Below are positions 1-6,468 of a stretch of 8,531 nucleotides of DNA, in pieces. The stretch is taken from contig JAQBPS010000684.1 of assembly GCA_028287415.1 (NCBI GenBank), positions 1 through 8,531 on the forward strand. The letters are read 5' to 3'. Each line of letters opens with the position of its first letter. Position 1 is the first letter of the stretch. Position numbers and translations under genes: made by a program. The notes under the pieces are model-generated. The model saw only the letters and a program-made list of their open reading frames with translations. It was not told the DNA's origin and made no database searches. The stretch comes from Bacillota bacterium (lineage in GTDB: Bacteria; Bacillota; Sulfobacillia; Symbiobacteriales; Symbiobacteriaceae).

Positions 1-1515
1 AGCCTCGTTCAGGGCGCCGTGGCGGCCCTTAAAGGCTTCTGAGCGGTCCGACCGGTCGGTCTGATCGGGCAACGGTGAAGCGCTTTCGTTCCGGGCCAGG
101 TACCGGCCTCTCGCCTCGCCGTAGCGAATCGCCCTGTCGAGCGCAGCCGCGCCCAGGGTCAGGCCGTTGGCGGTGTGCAGGCCGAACTCGGCCACGGCGC
201 TGCGGCCGAACTTGGTCAGTTCGCCGGCAACCGTGGAGACCAGGCAGACATACTTGGACGACCCCGCCACCGCTGCCGCCAGTCGCTCCAGCCGGTCGCG
301 GGTCCGCTGGGGATTGAGGCCCGGCTCTGTCGGCGGGTCGGTCACCACGACGACCATGTCACACTCCGGCGCCCGGGCGATCACCTCCAGGGTTCTTGGG
401 ATCAGGGTGCCGTCGATGACCACATAGCCCGTCGGGTCCAGGGGGTTCTGGGCGGTGCCGAAGTCCGGCAGGATCTCCTTCAGGCGCTCCTTGGTCGTGG
501 CACTGAAGTCGGGCAGTTCAATCGCCTTGTTGTGACAGATGTCCGCAAAGATGCCGCAGGAGCCGCCCGAGGGGGTGACCACCCCGGCCCGGCGCCCGGC
601 CTCCGGCCAGCCACGGGCCTGGAGCAGGCCGGCGGTCTCGACCAGCTCCTCCACGCTGTCCACCCGCAGCACCCCGAGCTGCCGCAGGTAGGCGTCGACC
701 ACAGCATCTACGCCGGTCAGGGCGCCCGTGTGTGCCGTTGCTGAACGGGAAGCCGCTTGCGACCGGCCCGTCTTCAGCACCACCATGGGCTTGCCCAGCG
801 CCATGGCGCGATCGGCGATCTCCTTGAACGCCTGCGGATCCCGTATGCCCTCGAGCAGGGCAGCCACGACCTTCGTCTCCGGGTTCTCCACCATAAACCG
901 CAGGAAATCGGTGGCATCCAGCATGCCCTCGTTCCCGCTGCTGACCAGATAGCTGAGCCCGATCCCGCGGTTCACGGCCAAACGGTGGAAATGGAGCAGC
1001 AGTGCGCCGCTCTGAAGCACGACACCGATGTGACCGGGAATGGGCGCCTCGCCCAGCAACAGGGCATAGGCGGGAATCTGAAGCCGGCCGTTCAGGAAAC
1101 CGAGGCAGTTCGGTCCCAGGAGTGTCATCTCATGGTCGCGGCAGAACTGGACGAGTTCCCGTTCCAGCCGGGCACCCTCGGGTCCAACCTCCTTGAACCC
1201 GGCCGTCAACATGGTCACGGAGCGAATCCCCTTGGCCGCGCAATCCTGGAGGACCGACATGGCGACCCCAGTGGCGGTCATGACCCATGCGTGGTCGACG
1301 GGCCCGGGAATGTCGCGGACGCTGGGGTAGCACCGGGCACCGAATTGCGTGGCCTTGGTCGGATGGACCAGGTGGATGGCGCCCTGATAGCCGAGGGTCC
1401 GCAAATTCTCAATGATGCTGAACGACCAAAACGAGTTCTCTGTTGCCCCGACCAGGGCAATGGACTGCGGGGAAAGCAGGCGCCCGATCGCCTCCATATT
1501 GGTCCCTGTACTCAC
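1..1515 (-). CDS. NDP-forming acyl-CoA synthetase (acetate--CoA ligase, ADP-forming family), 5' part only
   Basis: This protein likely makes acyl-CoA from a carboxylic acid, CoA and ATP through a phosphohistidine intermediate (or runs the reverse), in the cytoplasm. I translated the minus strand: 505 codons are open from a GTG to the window edge. A CoA-binding Rossmann domain (about residues 8-105, SIALVGAT at 18-25) is followed by ligase motifs LLGPNCLGFLN (132-142), LQSGA (167-171), SSGNEG (192-197), LLEGIRD (220-226) and TAHTGAL (260-266). His262 and Glu222 match in context and spacing the catalytic His and Glu known from archaeal ADP-forming acetyl-CoA synthetase alpha subunits. A further ligase domain carries TPSGGSCGIFAD. 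The last residues visible (ALNEA) look like the start of the ATP-grasp domain, so the full protein is probably a fused alpha-beta form of about 700 residues. The GTG start is supported by AGGAGGGG six bases upstream; ATG codon 7 is an alternative. The substrate is unknown. The gene is divergent from the liv operon. Confidence 0.9.
   Translation of the reverse strand, partial: MSTGTNMEAIGRLLSPQSIALVGATENSFWSFSIIENLRTLGYQGAIHLVHPTKATQFGARCYPSVRDIPGPVDHAWVMTATGVAMSVLQDCAAKGIRSVTMLTAGFKEVGPEGARLERELVQFCRDHEMTLLGPNCLGFLNGRLQIPAYALLLGEAPIPGHIGVVLQSGALLLHFHRLAVNRGIGLSYLVSSGNEGMLDATDFLRFMVENPETKVVAALLEGIRDPQAFKEIADRAMALGKPMVVLKTGRSQAASRSATAHTGALTGVDAVVDAYLRQLGVLRVDSVEELVETAGLLQARGWPEAGRRAGVVTPSGGSCGIFADICHNKAIELPDFSATTKERLKEILPDFGTAQNPLDPTGYVVIDGTLIPRTLEVIARAPECDMVVVVTDPPTEPGLNPQRTRDRLERLAAAVAGSSKYVCLVSTVAGELTKFGRSAVAEFGLHTANGLTLGAAALDRAIRYGEARGRYLARNESASPLPDQTDRSDRSEAFKGRHGALNEA
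46..62. repeat. Second copy of the operator-like 17-mer, inside the ligase gene
   Basis: The 17 bases GTCCGACCGGTCGGTCT are identical to those at 1670-1686, and the match stops at the first base on either side. The central 12 bases (48-59, CCGACCGGTCGG) are a perfect palindrome. On the minus strand the copy encodes about residues 485-490 (within DQTDRSDRS), in the presumably flexible linker before the ATP-grasp domain. It may be an intragenic operator; a chance match is unlikely for a 17-mer in a window this size but cannot be excluded. Confidence 0.5.
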
Positions 1516-1519
1516 TACA

Positions 1520-1527
1520 CCCCTCCT
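1520..1527 (-). promoter_or_regulatory. Ribosome binding site of the acyl-CoA synthetase gene
   Basis: The minus strand reads AGGAGGGG here. GGAGG lies 6 nt before the GTG at 1515, which favours that GTG over the in-frame ATG six codons further in. Confidence 0.7.
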
Positions 1528-1614
1528 CTCTGCATGCGAATCTCTGCCTCCCCTTGCCTTTCCGCCCCAACGCCCAACACTTTCTATATCGAAAATTCGT
1601 CTCCTTCTAGTTAA

Positions 1615-1631
1615 GCGAAATATTTTTTCGC
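1615..1631. repeat. Perfect 6-bp inverted repeat (GCGAAA / TTTCGC) with 5-nt loop
   Basis: GCGAAA at 1615-1620 and TTTCGC at 1626-1631 are separated by TATTT. The stem is short and lies upstream of both genes rather than after one, so it reads better as a protein-binding site or curved A/T element than as a terminator. Confidence 0.35.
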
Positions 1632-1669
1632 CGTCCCCTGTGAACCTTGCCGCTGTAGTAATCGATACA

Positions 1670-1686
1670 GTCCGACCGGTCGGTCT
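1670..1686. promoter_or_regulatory. Palindromic operator, TetR-family type
   Basis: The perfect 12-bp palindrome CCGACCGGTCGG (1672-1683) lies in an AT-rich spacer between divergent genes, where it stands out in composition. ACCGACCGGTCGGT-like palindromes are typical of TetR-family repressors, including some regulators of fatty-acid and organic-acid degradation (recalled from general knowledge, not searched). It sits where the -35 element of the TATATT box at 1696-1701 would be, so a bound protein would block liv transcription. No regulator gene is in the window. Confidence 0.6.
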
Positions 1687-1695
1687 TATGCAAAT

Positions 1696-1701
1696 TATAT
1701 T
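1696..1701 (+). promoter_or_regulatory. Candidate -10 box of the liv operon promoter
   Basis: TATATT matches five of six bases of the sigma-70/sigma-A -10 consensus. There is no TTGACA-like -35 at 16-18 bp spacing; that position is occupied by the palindrome at 1672-1683. Transcription would begin around 1708, leaving a leader of about 70 nt before the binding-protein gene. Confidence 0.3.
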
Positions 1702-1780
1702 TTCAATACAGAAGGTGAATTCGTGATTTCCGAGTATTTAGGTGTTTACTACCTCGTGTCAGAAAGGAATTGAGAGCAGT

Positions 1781-2995
1781 ATGAAATGGCGTTCTGGCTT
1801 CGGCATCTGCGCCTCGGTCCTCGCCCTGAGCTTGCTGTTGACCGCCTGTGGCGGTGGCGCCACGCCCGCCTCCTCGCCCGGTCCCGCAGGCGCCAAGTCC
1901 ACGGCTCCCGGCGTTTCCGACAAGGAGATCGTGATCGGAACCTTCGGCCCACTGACCGGCCCGGCAGCGGGCTGGGGCGACACATTGCGCGGCCTGGCTG
2001 CCTATGCGGATTTCATCAACGAGCAGGGCGGTGTGAATGGCCGTAAGCTGCGGGTGATCATTGAAGATGACCAGTATCAGCCCTCCAAGACTGTCGGCGC
2101 CGTCAAGAAGATGGTGGAGCAGGACAAAGTCTTCGCGCTCGTCAACGTGATCGGCACATCCAATCTCACAGCGGTCCAGGACTACCTGGTGCAGAACAAG
2201 GTGCCGGTCATCCTTTACTCCACCGGGTCCCGCAAGTTCCAGGAGCCGATCAACCCCTACTTCTTTGCCGGCCTCATGCCCTATGAGGACGAGGCAAAGG
2301 TCCTGATGAGGTTTGGCAACGACACGCTGAAGGTGAAGAAGTATGCGGTTTTCTATCAGAACGATGACTTCGGCAAGGGCGGGCTCGGTGGTGCCAAGGA
2401 GGCGGTGGCCAAGATCCCCGGCGCGCAGATCGTGGCCGAAGTGGCGTACAACCCGGCCGACGTCGATGTGTCGGCCTATGCCCTGAAAATGAAGGAGGCA
2501 GGCGCCGAGGCGGTCCTCATCTGGGGTACCGTGAAGCATGGTGCGCTGGTGATCAAGGAGGCCAAGAAGATCGGTTTCCAGCCCAAATGGCTCCTCAGTG
2601 GGGTGACAGCGGGCTTCCAGCTGGCGGAACTGACAGACGGCGCCGGTGAGGGCGCCTACACGGTCGCTTCCACCGCGACCCTGACCGACACGGAGAACGT
2701 GGTGGTCAAGGAGTACCTGGCGAACCAGGCCAAGTACCTGAAGAACGGCCCGAACAGCACCCAGCTGGGCGGGTGGAGCGCCGGGCGGATCTTCGTGGAA
2801 GCGCTCAAGCGGGCTGGCCCTGAGCCGACACGGGAGCAGCTGATCAAGGCGATGGAAACGCTGAAGGACTATCAGGGCCTTGCCCTGGTCAACTACAGCG
2901 ACAAGGATCACATTGGCACGCGCAAGGCGTTCGTCCGCCAGTTGCAGGGCAACACCTACGTCAAGGTTACGGATCTCATCGACGGCAGCTATTAG
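1781..2995 (+). CDS. livK: Branched-chain amino acid-type ABC transporter, substrate-binding lipoprotein (LivK/LivJ-like)
   Basis: This is the extracytoplasmic solute receptor of the HAAT-type importer encoded just downstream. The 404-residue protein has a basic start, a hydrophobic segment (about residues 7-22) and the lipobox LTAC with lipidated Cys23. A Gly/Ala/Ser/Pro-rich tether follows (24-45), then a type I periplasmic-binding fold from EIVIGTFGPLTGPAAGWG (49-66) to near the C-terminus. INEQGGVNGRKL (79-90) and YQNDDFGKGG (192-201) are typical family motifs. The ATG is chosen because it gives a standard lipoprotein signal; an in-frame GTG at 1742 would add 13 residues that spoil it. 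The ribosome binding site is weak (AAGGA 12 nt upstream, or GAGAG 4 nt upstream). The ligand may be a branched-chain amino acid, but family members also bind amides, urea and aromatic or aliphatic acids; the neighbouring CoA ligase makes an organic acid plausible. Confidence 0.93.
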   Translation: MKWRSGFGICASVLALSLLLTACGGGATPASSPGPAGAKSTAPGVSDKEIVIGTFGPLTGPAAGWGDTLRGLAAYADFINEQGGVNGRKLRVIIEDDQYQPSKTVGAVKKMVEQDKVFALVNVIGTSNLTAVQDYLVQNKVPVILYSTGSRKFQEPINPYFFAGLMPYEDEAKVLMRFGNDTLKVKKYAVFYQNDDFGKGGLGGAKEAVAKIPGAQIVAEVAYNPADVDVSAYALKMKEAGAEAVLIWGTVKHGALVIKEAKKIGFQPKWLLSGVTAGFQLAELTDGAGEGAYTVASTATLTDTENVVVKEYLANQAKYLKNGPNSTQLGGWSAGRIFVEALKRAGPEPTREQLIKAMETLKDYQGLALVNYSDKDHIGTRKAFVRQLQGNTYVKVTDLIDGSY

Positions 2996-3000
2996 TCCGG

Positions 3001-3007
3001 GGAGGAG
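3001..3007 (+). promoter_or_regulatory. Ribosome binding site deciding the TTG start of livH
   Basis: GGAGGAG ends 5 nt before the TTG at 3013 (7 nt from the end of GGAGG). It lies in the short gap after the livK stop and supports TTG as the true livH start. Confidence 0.75.
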
Positions 3008-3012
3008 AGACC

Positions 3013-3888
3013 TTGGCAATTCTGCTGCAGAACTTGCTGGGCGGCCTGTCCGCGGGTGCGCTTTACGGCCTGGCCGCCCTGGGGCTGACCGCCGTGTTCC
3101 AGACGACGGGCATGGTCAACTTCGCTCAGGGTGACATGGCCATGGTCTGCACCTTTGTGGGCTTCACCCTGCTCAGCTACATGAAGGTGCCCTATGGGCT
3201 CTCGCTCCTGCTGGTACTCGCCTTCGCACTGGGCTTCGGCTCATTGCTGGAACGGGGGCTCATGCGCCCGCTAATGCGCCAGCCCCACGTGAGCCAGATC
3301 ATGGTCACCCTCGGTCTGGCCATGATACTGAACGGCATCGCAGGGCAGATCTGGGGGTTTGAGCCGCATGCGTTCAAGGCGCCGCTCGGCGGGGACCCCT
3401 ATCGTTTCGTAGGGCTCGCGCTCAGCAAGGACAGCCTCCTGATCTTTGGCATTTCCGCTCTGATCGTGCTCAGCCTGTTTCTCTTCTTCAAGTTCACCCT
3501 CGCGGGGACGGCGCTGCGGGCGACTGCCCAGAATGCGACCGCGGCCAAGCTGATGGGTATCCCCATCGGAATGGCTTTCAACATGAGCTGGGCGGTGGCG
3601 GCCGTGCTCAGCGCCACGGCCGGCGTCCTGATCGCCCCGAGCACCACGCTCGACCCGAACTTCATGGCCGAAGTCGGCATCAAGGCGTTTGCGGGCGCCA
3701 TCCTGGGCGGGTTCAGCAGCCTCCCGGGGGCCGTGCTGGGCGGGCTTTTCCTGGGGGTCCTCGAAAGCCTGGTCGCCGGTTACATCTCCACGGAATTGAA
3801 ATCCGTCTTCTCCTTCAGCCTGATCCTCCTGGTCCTGGTGGTGCGGCCGTATGGCCTCCTGGGCAGTCCGGCCCGAAAGAAGGTGTAA
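3013..3888 (+). CDS. livH: Branched-chain amino acid-type ABC transporter permease LivH
   Basis: This is one of the two membrane permease subunits of the importer, pairing with LivM in the cytoplasmic membrane. Its 291 residues match the usual LivH length and consist almost entirely of hydrophobic helices (roughly eight). LivH signatures are visible: GLSAGALYGLAALGLTAVFQTTGMVNFAQGD in the first two helices (given here in part: GALYGLAALGL at 15-25, MVNFAQGD at 34-41). A cytoplasmic loop, TALRATAQNATAAKLMGI (about 169-186), should dock onto the ATPases, and AFAGAILGGFSSLPGA follows near the C-terminus. Translation starts at TTG with a strong GGAGGAG upstream, 17 bp after the livK stop. The stop lies 3 bp before livM. 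No unusual residues were noticed. Confidence 0.94.
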   Translation: MAILLQNLLGGLSAGALYGLAALGLTAVFQTTGMVNFAQGDMAMVCTFVGFTLLSYMKVPYGLSLLLVLAFALGFGSLLERGLMRPLMRQPHVSQIMVTLGLAMILNGIAGQIWGFEPHAFKAPLGGDPYRFVGLALSKDSLLIFGISALIVLSLFLFFKFTLAGTALRATAQNATAAKLMGIPIGMAFNMSWAVAAVLSATAGVLIAPSTTLDPNFMAEVGIKAFAGAILGGFSSLPGAVLGGLFLGVLESLVAGYISTELKSVFSFSLILLVLVVRPYGLLGSPARKKV

Positions 3889-3891
3889 GCG

Positions 3892-4920
3892 ATGCCAAAG
3901 TGGCTGGGTTCCTACTGGGTGACAGCGGGCGTGGCGATCCTGGCCCTGCTCCTGCCCCTCCTCCCGACCGGCAGTAGCTATTTCAGCTACATGCTTAACC
4001 TCACCATCATCTACTGCATTGCGGCTCTGGGCCTCAACCTGCTGATCGGCATTGCCGGCCAGATCTCGCTGGGCCACGCCGCCTTCATGGCCATCGGGGC
4101 TTACAGCTCGAGCCTGCTGATCACCAAGCTCCACGTGCCCTTTCTGGTAGCCCTCCCGGCGGCGGCCATCTGCTCGGGTGCGATCGGCTTCCTGATGGGC
4201 CTGCCCGCAACGCGGCTGCATGGCCCGTACCTGGCCCTGGCCACGATCAGCTTCGGCACTGCCCTGCCGGAAATGCTCAGCAGGTGGGAATCAGTGACGG
4301 GCGGACATGCGGGGATCATCGTGCCCAAACCGCAAATCGGCCCACTGATCCTCCGGAGCGATCTCTCGCTTTACTACCTGAATCTGGTGATTCTGGTCTT
4401 CCTGATGTGGTTCGCCGCCAACTTGCTCCGAAGCCGGTACGGCCGCTCCTGGCAGTCCCTGCGTGAAAGCGAAACCGCAGCCCAGTCCATGGGCGTCAAC
4501 CTTTCCCTGGCAAAGACCAGCGCCTTCGCGCTGAGCGCCGTCTACGCGGGCATCGCGGGCAGCCTGTACGCCCATCTGGTGGGGTTCATCTCACCCGTCG
4601 ACTTCAATGCGTTCATGTCTTCCCAGCTGCTGGCAATGATCGTCGTGGGCGGTCTCGCGAGCATCGGCGGCAGCATTACCGGCGCAGCGGCATTGACGCT
4701 CCTGCTGGCCTTGCTGAGTCGCTCCCGCGGCTGGAGCCTCATCGTCGAGGGGGTCCTGGTGATCGTGACGGTCTGGTTCCTGCCCGGCGGCCTGGTCAGC
4801 ATCGGCCGCTCCCTCCTGCAGTGGCGGGCGCGAGGCAGATCCCGCGGCGGCCACGGGCCGGCTGGGCCGGCCAGCGCTGTGCGAAAAGAGGTGAGCCGAC
4901 ATGGCATTGCTCGAAGTTAG
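3892..4920 (+). CDS. livM: Branched-chain amino acid-type ABC transporter permease LivM
   Basis: This is the second membrane permease of the importer. The 342-residue polytopic protein carries the LivM signature [25 protein letters not shown] (start near residue 47), then [22 protein letters not shown], and the ATPase-coupling loop [20 protein letters not shown] (about residues 183-202). [20 protein letters not shown] is in the late membrane region. The C-terminal tail after about residue 310 is short, Arg/Gly-rich and hydrophilic, with no recognisable domain. The ATG follows AGAAGGTG (3878-3885), a ribosome binding site inside the last codons of livH. The last 20 bases overlap livG, consistent with translational coupling. 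Confidence 0.94.
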   Translation: MPKWLGSYWVTAGVAILALLLPLLPTGSSYFSYMLNLTIIYCIAALGLNLLIGIAGQISLGHAAFMAIGAYSSSLLITKLHVPFLVALPAAAICSGAIGFLMGLPATRLHGPYLALATISFGTALPEMLSRWESVTGGHAGIIVPKPQIGPLILRSDLSLYYLNLVILVFLMWFAANLLRSRYGRSWQSLRESETAAQSMGVNLSLAKTSAFALSAVYAGIAGSLYAHLVGFISPVDFNAFMSSQLLAMIVVGGLASIGGSITGAAALTLLLALLSRSRGWSLIVEGVLVIVTVWFLPGGLVSIGRSLLQWRARGRSRGGHGPAGPASAVRKEVSRHGIARS

Positions 4921-5683
4921 CCAGCTCAGCGTGCGGTTCGGCGGGCTTTTCGCCCTGTCTGACGTCTCCTTTGCGGTGCCGGCGGGCGCGATCATGGGGC
5001 TGATCGGACCGAACGGTGCCGGCAAGACCACGGCGTTCAACTGCGTCACCCGGATCTACGCGCCCGACAGTGGTTCGATCCGCTTTGACGGACACGACCT
5101 GCTGCGCTACCGGCCCCATGAGATCATCGGGCTGGGGATCGCCCGCACCTTTCAAAACCTGGAGCTCTGCAAGCGGCTGAAGAGCATCGACAATGTGATG
5201 CTGGGCGCCCACACCCAGATCAAGAACTCCCTCTTCAGCGTGGGGCTGGGCCTCCCGCGCGCGCATGCATCCGAACGGGAGGCCCGCAAGCGGGCGGAAG
5301 AGGCCCTGGAGCTGATGGGCGTCAGCGACATCAGCGAAGAGCTGACCGGCGGCTTGCCTTACGGAACGCTGAAAATGGTCGAACTGGCCCGGGCCCTCGT
5401 GGCGAGGCCCAGGCTCCTCCTGCTGGACGAGCCTGCGGCCGGGCTGAACACGGCGGAGCGTGAAGGGCTGAGCCGGGTGATTCGCAGGCTCCGCGATCAG
5501 TCCGGGATCACCGTGTTGATGGTGGAGCACGACATGCAAATGGTGATGAGCCTCTGTGAGCAGATCGTCGTGCTGGACTTCGGCAAGAAGGTGGCAGAGG
5601 GCTCTCCCGATCAGGTAAAGAACGATCCCGCCGTCATTGAAGCCTACTTGGGGGAGGCGGAGCCCGTTGCTGTTGAAACTTGA
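4901..5683 (+). CDS. livG: Branched-chain amino acid-type ABC transporter ATP-binding protein LivG
   Basis: This is one of two cytoplasmic ATPases that power the importer. In its 260 residues I see Walker [10 protein letters not shown] (36-44), a Q-loop region near [13 protein letters not shown], the ABC signature region as [15 protein letters not shown] (152-166), Walker [13 protein letters not shown] with Asp176 and Glu177, and the switch His210 in VEHDM. The signature has YG rather than the canonical SGGQ, which is normal for LivG proteins. A C-terminal extension with [20 protein letters not shown] is also typical. The start ATG lies 20 bp inside livM, preceded by GAGGTGAG (4888-4895). The end overlaps the chosen livF start by 17 bp. 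Confidence 0.95.
   Translation: MALLEVSQLSVRFGGLFALSDVSFAVPAGAIMGLIGPNGAGKTTAFNCVTRIYAPDSGSIRFDGHDLLRYRPHEIIGLGIARTFQNLELCKRLKSIDNVMLGAHTQIKNSLFSVGLGLPRAHASEREARKRAEEALELMGVSDISEELTGGLPYGTLKMVELARALVARPRLLLLDEPAAGLNTAEREGLSRVIRRLRDQSGITVLMVEHDMQMVMSLCEQIVVLDFGKKVAEGSPDQVKNDPAVIEAYLGEAEPVAVET
5651..5657 (+). promoter_or_regulatory. Ribosome binding site used to choose the livF start
   Basis: GGGGAGG lies inside the end of livG, 9 nt before the TTG at 5667. An earlier in-frame TTG at 5637 lies upstream of this site and would add ten residues not expected in LivF. Confidence 0.6.
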
Positions 5684-6374
5684 AGCTGTACATGTCTGCT
5701 ATGGAGCGGTCCGCGCCCTCAACGGGGTCACACTGGCCGTGGACCAGGGGGAGATTGTCACCATTCTCGGCGCCAACGGCGCCGGCAAGAGCACGTTGCT
5801 GCGTTTGCTCTCAGGCCTGGTGCCGGCCACCGCGGGCAAGGTCTTCTTCGACGGAAAAGCGGTCACGAATTGGGATTCCCACACCGCCGTTCGCCAGGGA
5901 CTTGTGCAGGTGCCGGAAGGACGCCAGCTCTTCCCGGACCTGACCGTCGAGGAGAACCTGATCATTGGCTCTTTCAGCCGGAAGGACCGGCAGCAGGTGC
6001 GCGCCGACATAGACGAGGTCTGCCGGCGCTTCCCGCAGCTGCGAGTGCGGCTGCACCAGCACGCCGCGACGCTCTCAGGCGGGGAGCAGCAGATGGTCGC
6101 CATCGCCCGGGCGCTGATGGCCCGCCCCCGGCTGCTCATGCTCGACGAGCCTTCGATGGGACTGGCGCCCAAGCTGGTCAGCGAGGTGTTTCAAATCATC
6201 AAGGACCTGAATGAGGCGGGTACCACGATCCTGCTGGTGGAGCAGAACGCCAACAAGGCGTTGACGGTGGCACACCGCGCTTACGTGCTCGAGAACGGGG
6301 CTGTAATGATGAGCGGGCCGGCCGCCGAGCTGCGGGGGAAGGACACGCTGCGCCGCTCATACCTGGGCGCCTGA
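5667..6374 (+). CDS. livF: Branched-chain amino acid-type ABC transporter ATP-binding protein LivF
   Basis: This is the second ATPase, which forms a heterodimer with LivG under the LivHM permease. The 235-residue length is normal. Motifs are Walker A GANGAGKST (35-43), a VQVPEGRQLFPDLTVEENL segment typical of LivF (Q-loop side), signature LSGGEQQMVAIARAL (136-150), Walker B LLMLDEPSMGL with Asp160 and Glu161, and a switch region LLVEQNANKAL in which Gln replaces the usual His, as is common in LivF. I chose TTG 5667 because it gives the family-like N-terminus [13 protein letters not shown] with a good ribosome binding site; TTG 5673 and TTG 5637 are alternatives. The gene overlaps livG by 17 bp and closes the transporter set. 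Confidence 0.94.
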   Translation: MLLKLEAVHVCYGAVRALNGVTLAVDQGEIVTILGANGAGKSTLLRLLSGLVPATAGKVFFDGKAVTNWDSHTAVRQGLVQVPEGRQLFPDLTVEENLIIGSFSRKDRQQVRADIDEVCRRFPQLRVRLHQHAATLSGGEQQMVAIARALMARPRLLMLDEPSMGLAPKLVSEVFQIIKDLNEAGTTILLVEQNANKALTVAHRAYVLENGAVMMSGPAAELRGKDTLRRSYLGA

Positions 6375-6385
6375 TCTTCGGACAG

Positions 6386-6439
6386 GGCCGGGATTCATCC
6401 CAAGCCGCACTCGGCCAGGGTTCACCCCAAGCCGCACTC
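6386..6439 (+). repeat. Two tandem copies of a 27-bp unit after livF
   Basis: The units 6386-6412 and 6413-6439 agree at 24 of 27 bases and share CCCAAGCCGCACTC. Each can form a small hairpin with a TTCA loop (GGGA/TCCC at 6390-6401; GGG/CCC at 6418-6427). Two of the three differences (6393/6420 and 6398/6425) change an A-T pair to a G-C pair and so preserve pairing; the third removes the outer pair in the second copy. There is no T-run, so this is not a standard terminator. The rest of the 6375-6468 spacer holds only the ribosome binding site of the next gene. Confidence 0.7.
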
Positions 6440-6468
6440 CTTGACGGAAACGGAGGCTAGAATCGCCC

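Larger units (their letters stand above)
1516..1780. promoter_or_regulatory. Divergent intergenic control region between ligase gene and liv operon
   Basis: The 265 bp between the two divergent start codons are clearly richer in A+T than the flanking genes, especially 1575-1740, and hold no convincing full-length gene. The region contains the palindrome at 1670-1686, an inverted repeat at 1615-1631 and a -10-like box at 1696-1701. No convincing -35/-10 pair was found on the minus strand; TATAGA-like and TTAACT-like elements exist but are about 20 bp apart. Both transcripts must start here or very nearby, so co-regulation from one operator is plausible. Confidence 0.7.

Noticed and set aside
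757..1614. 285-codon plus-strand frame opposite the acyl-CoA synthetase
   Set aside because: The minus strand encodes clear family motifs throughout this stretch; the plus-strand product shows none and runs out into the intergenic region.
1703..3019. 438-codon open frame on the minus strand, antisense to the whole binding-protein gene
   Set aside because: It mirrors a well-recognised lipoprotein gene in GC-rich DNA. The translation is rich in His, Arg, Gln and Asp without any recognisable domain, as expected for a codon-bias shadow.
3271..4221. 316-codon minus-strand frame across livH and livM
   Set aside because: It spans two real genes on the opposite strand, has highly charged low-information sequence and no plausible promoter or context.
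5353..5400. LivG signature LPYGTLK as a degenerate or dead ABC motif
   Set aside because: LivG-type ATPases commonly have a YG variant in place of SGGQ; Walker A, Walker B and the switch His are intact, so the protein looks functional.
6375..6468. Rho-independent terminator after livF
   Set aside because: The hairpins in the tandem repeat have stems of 3-4 bp and no T-run follows, so readthrough into the oxidoreductase gene is likely.
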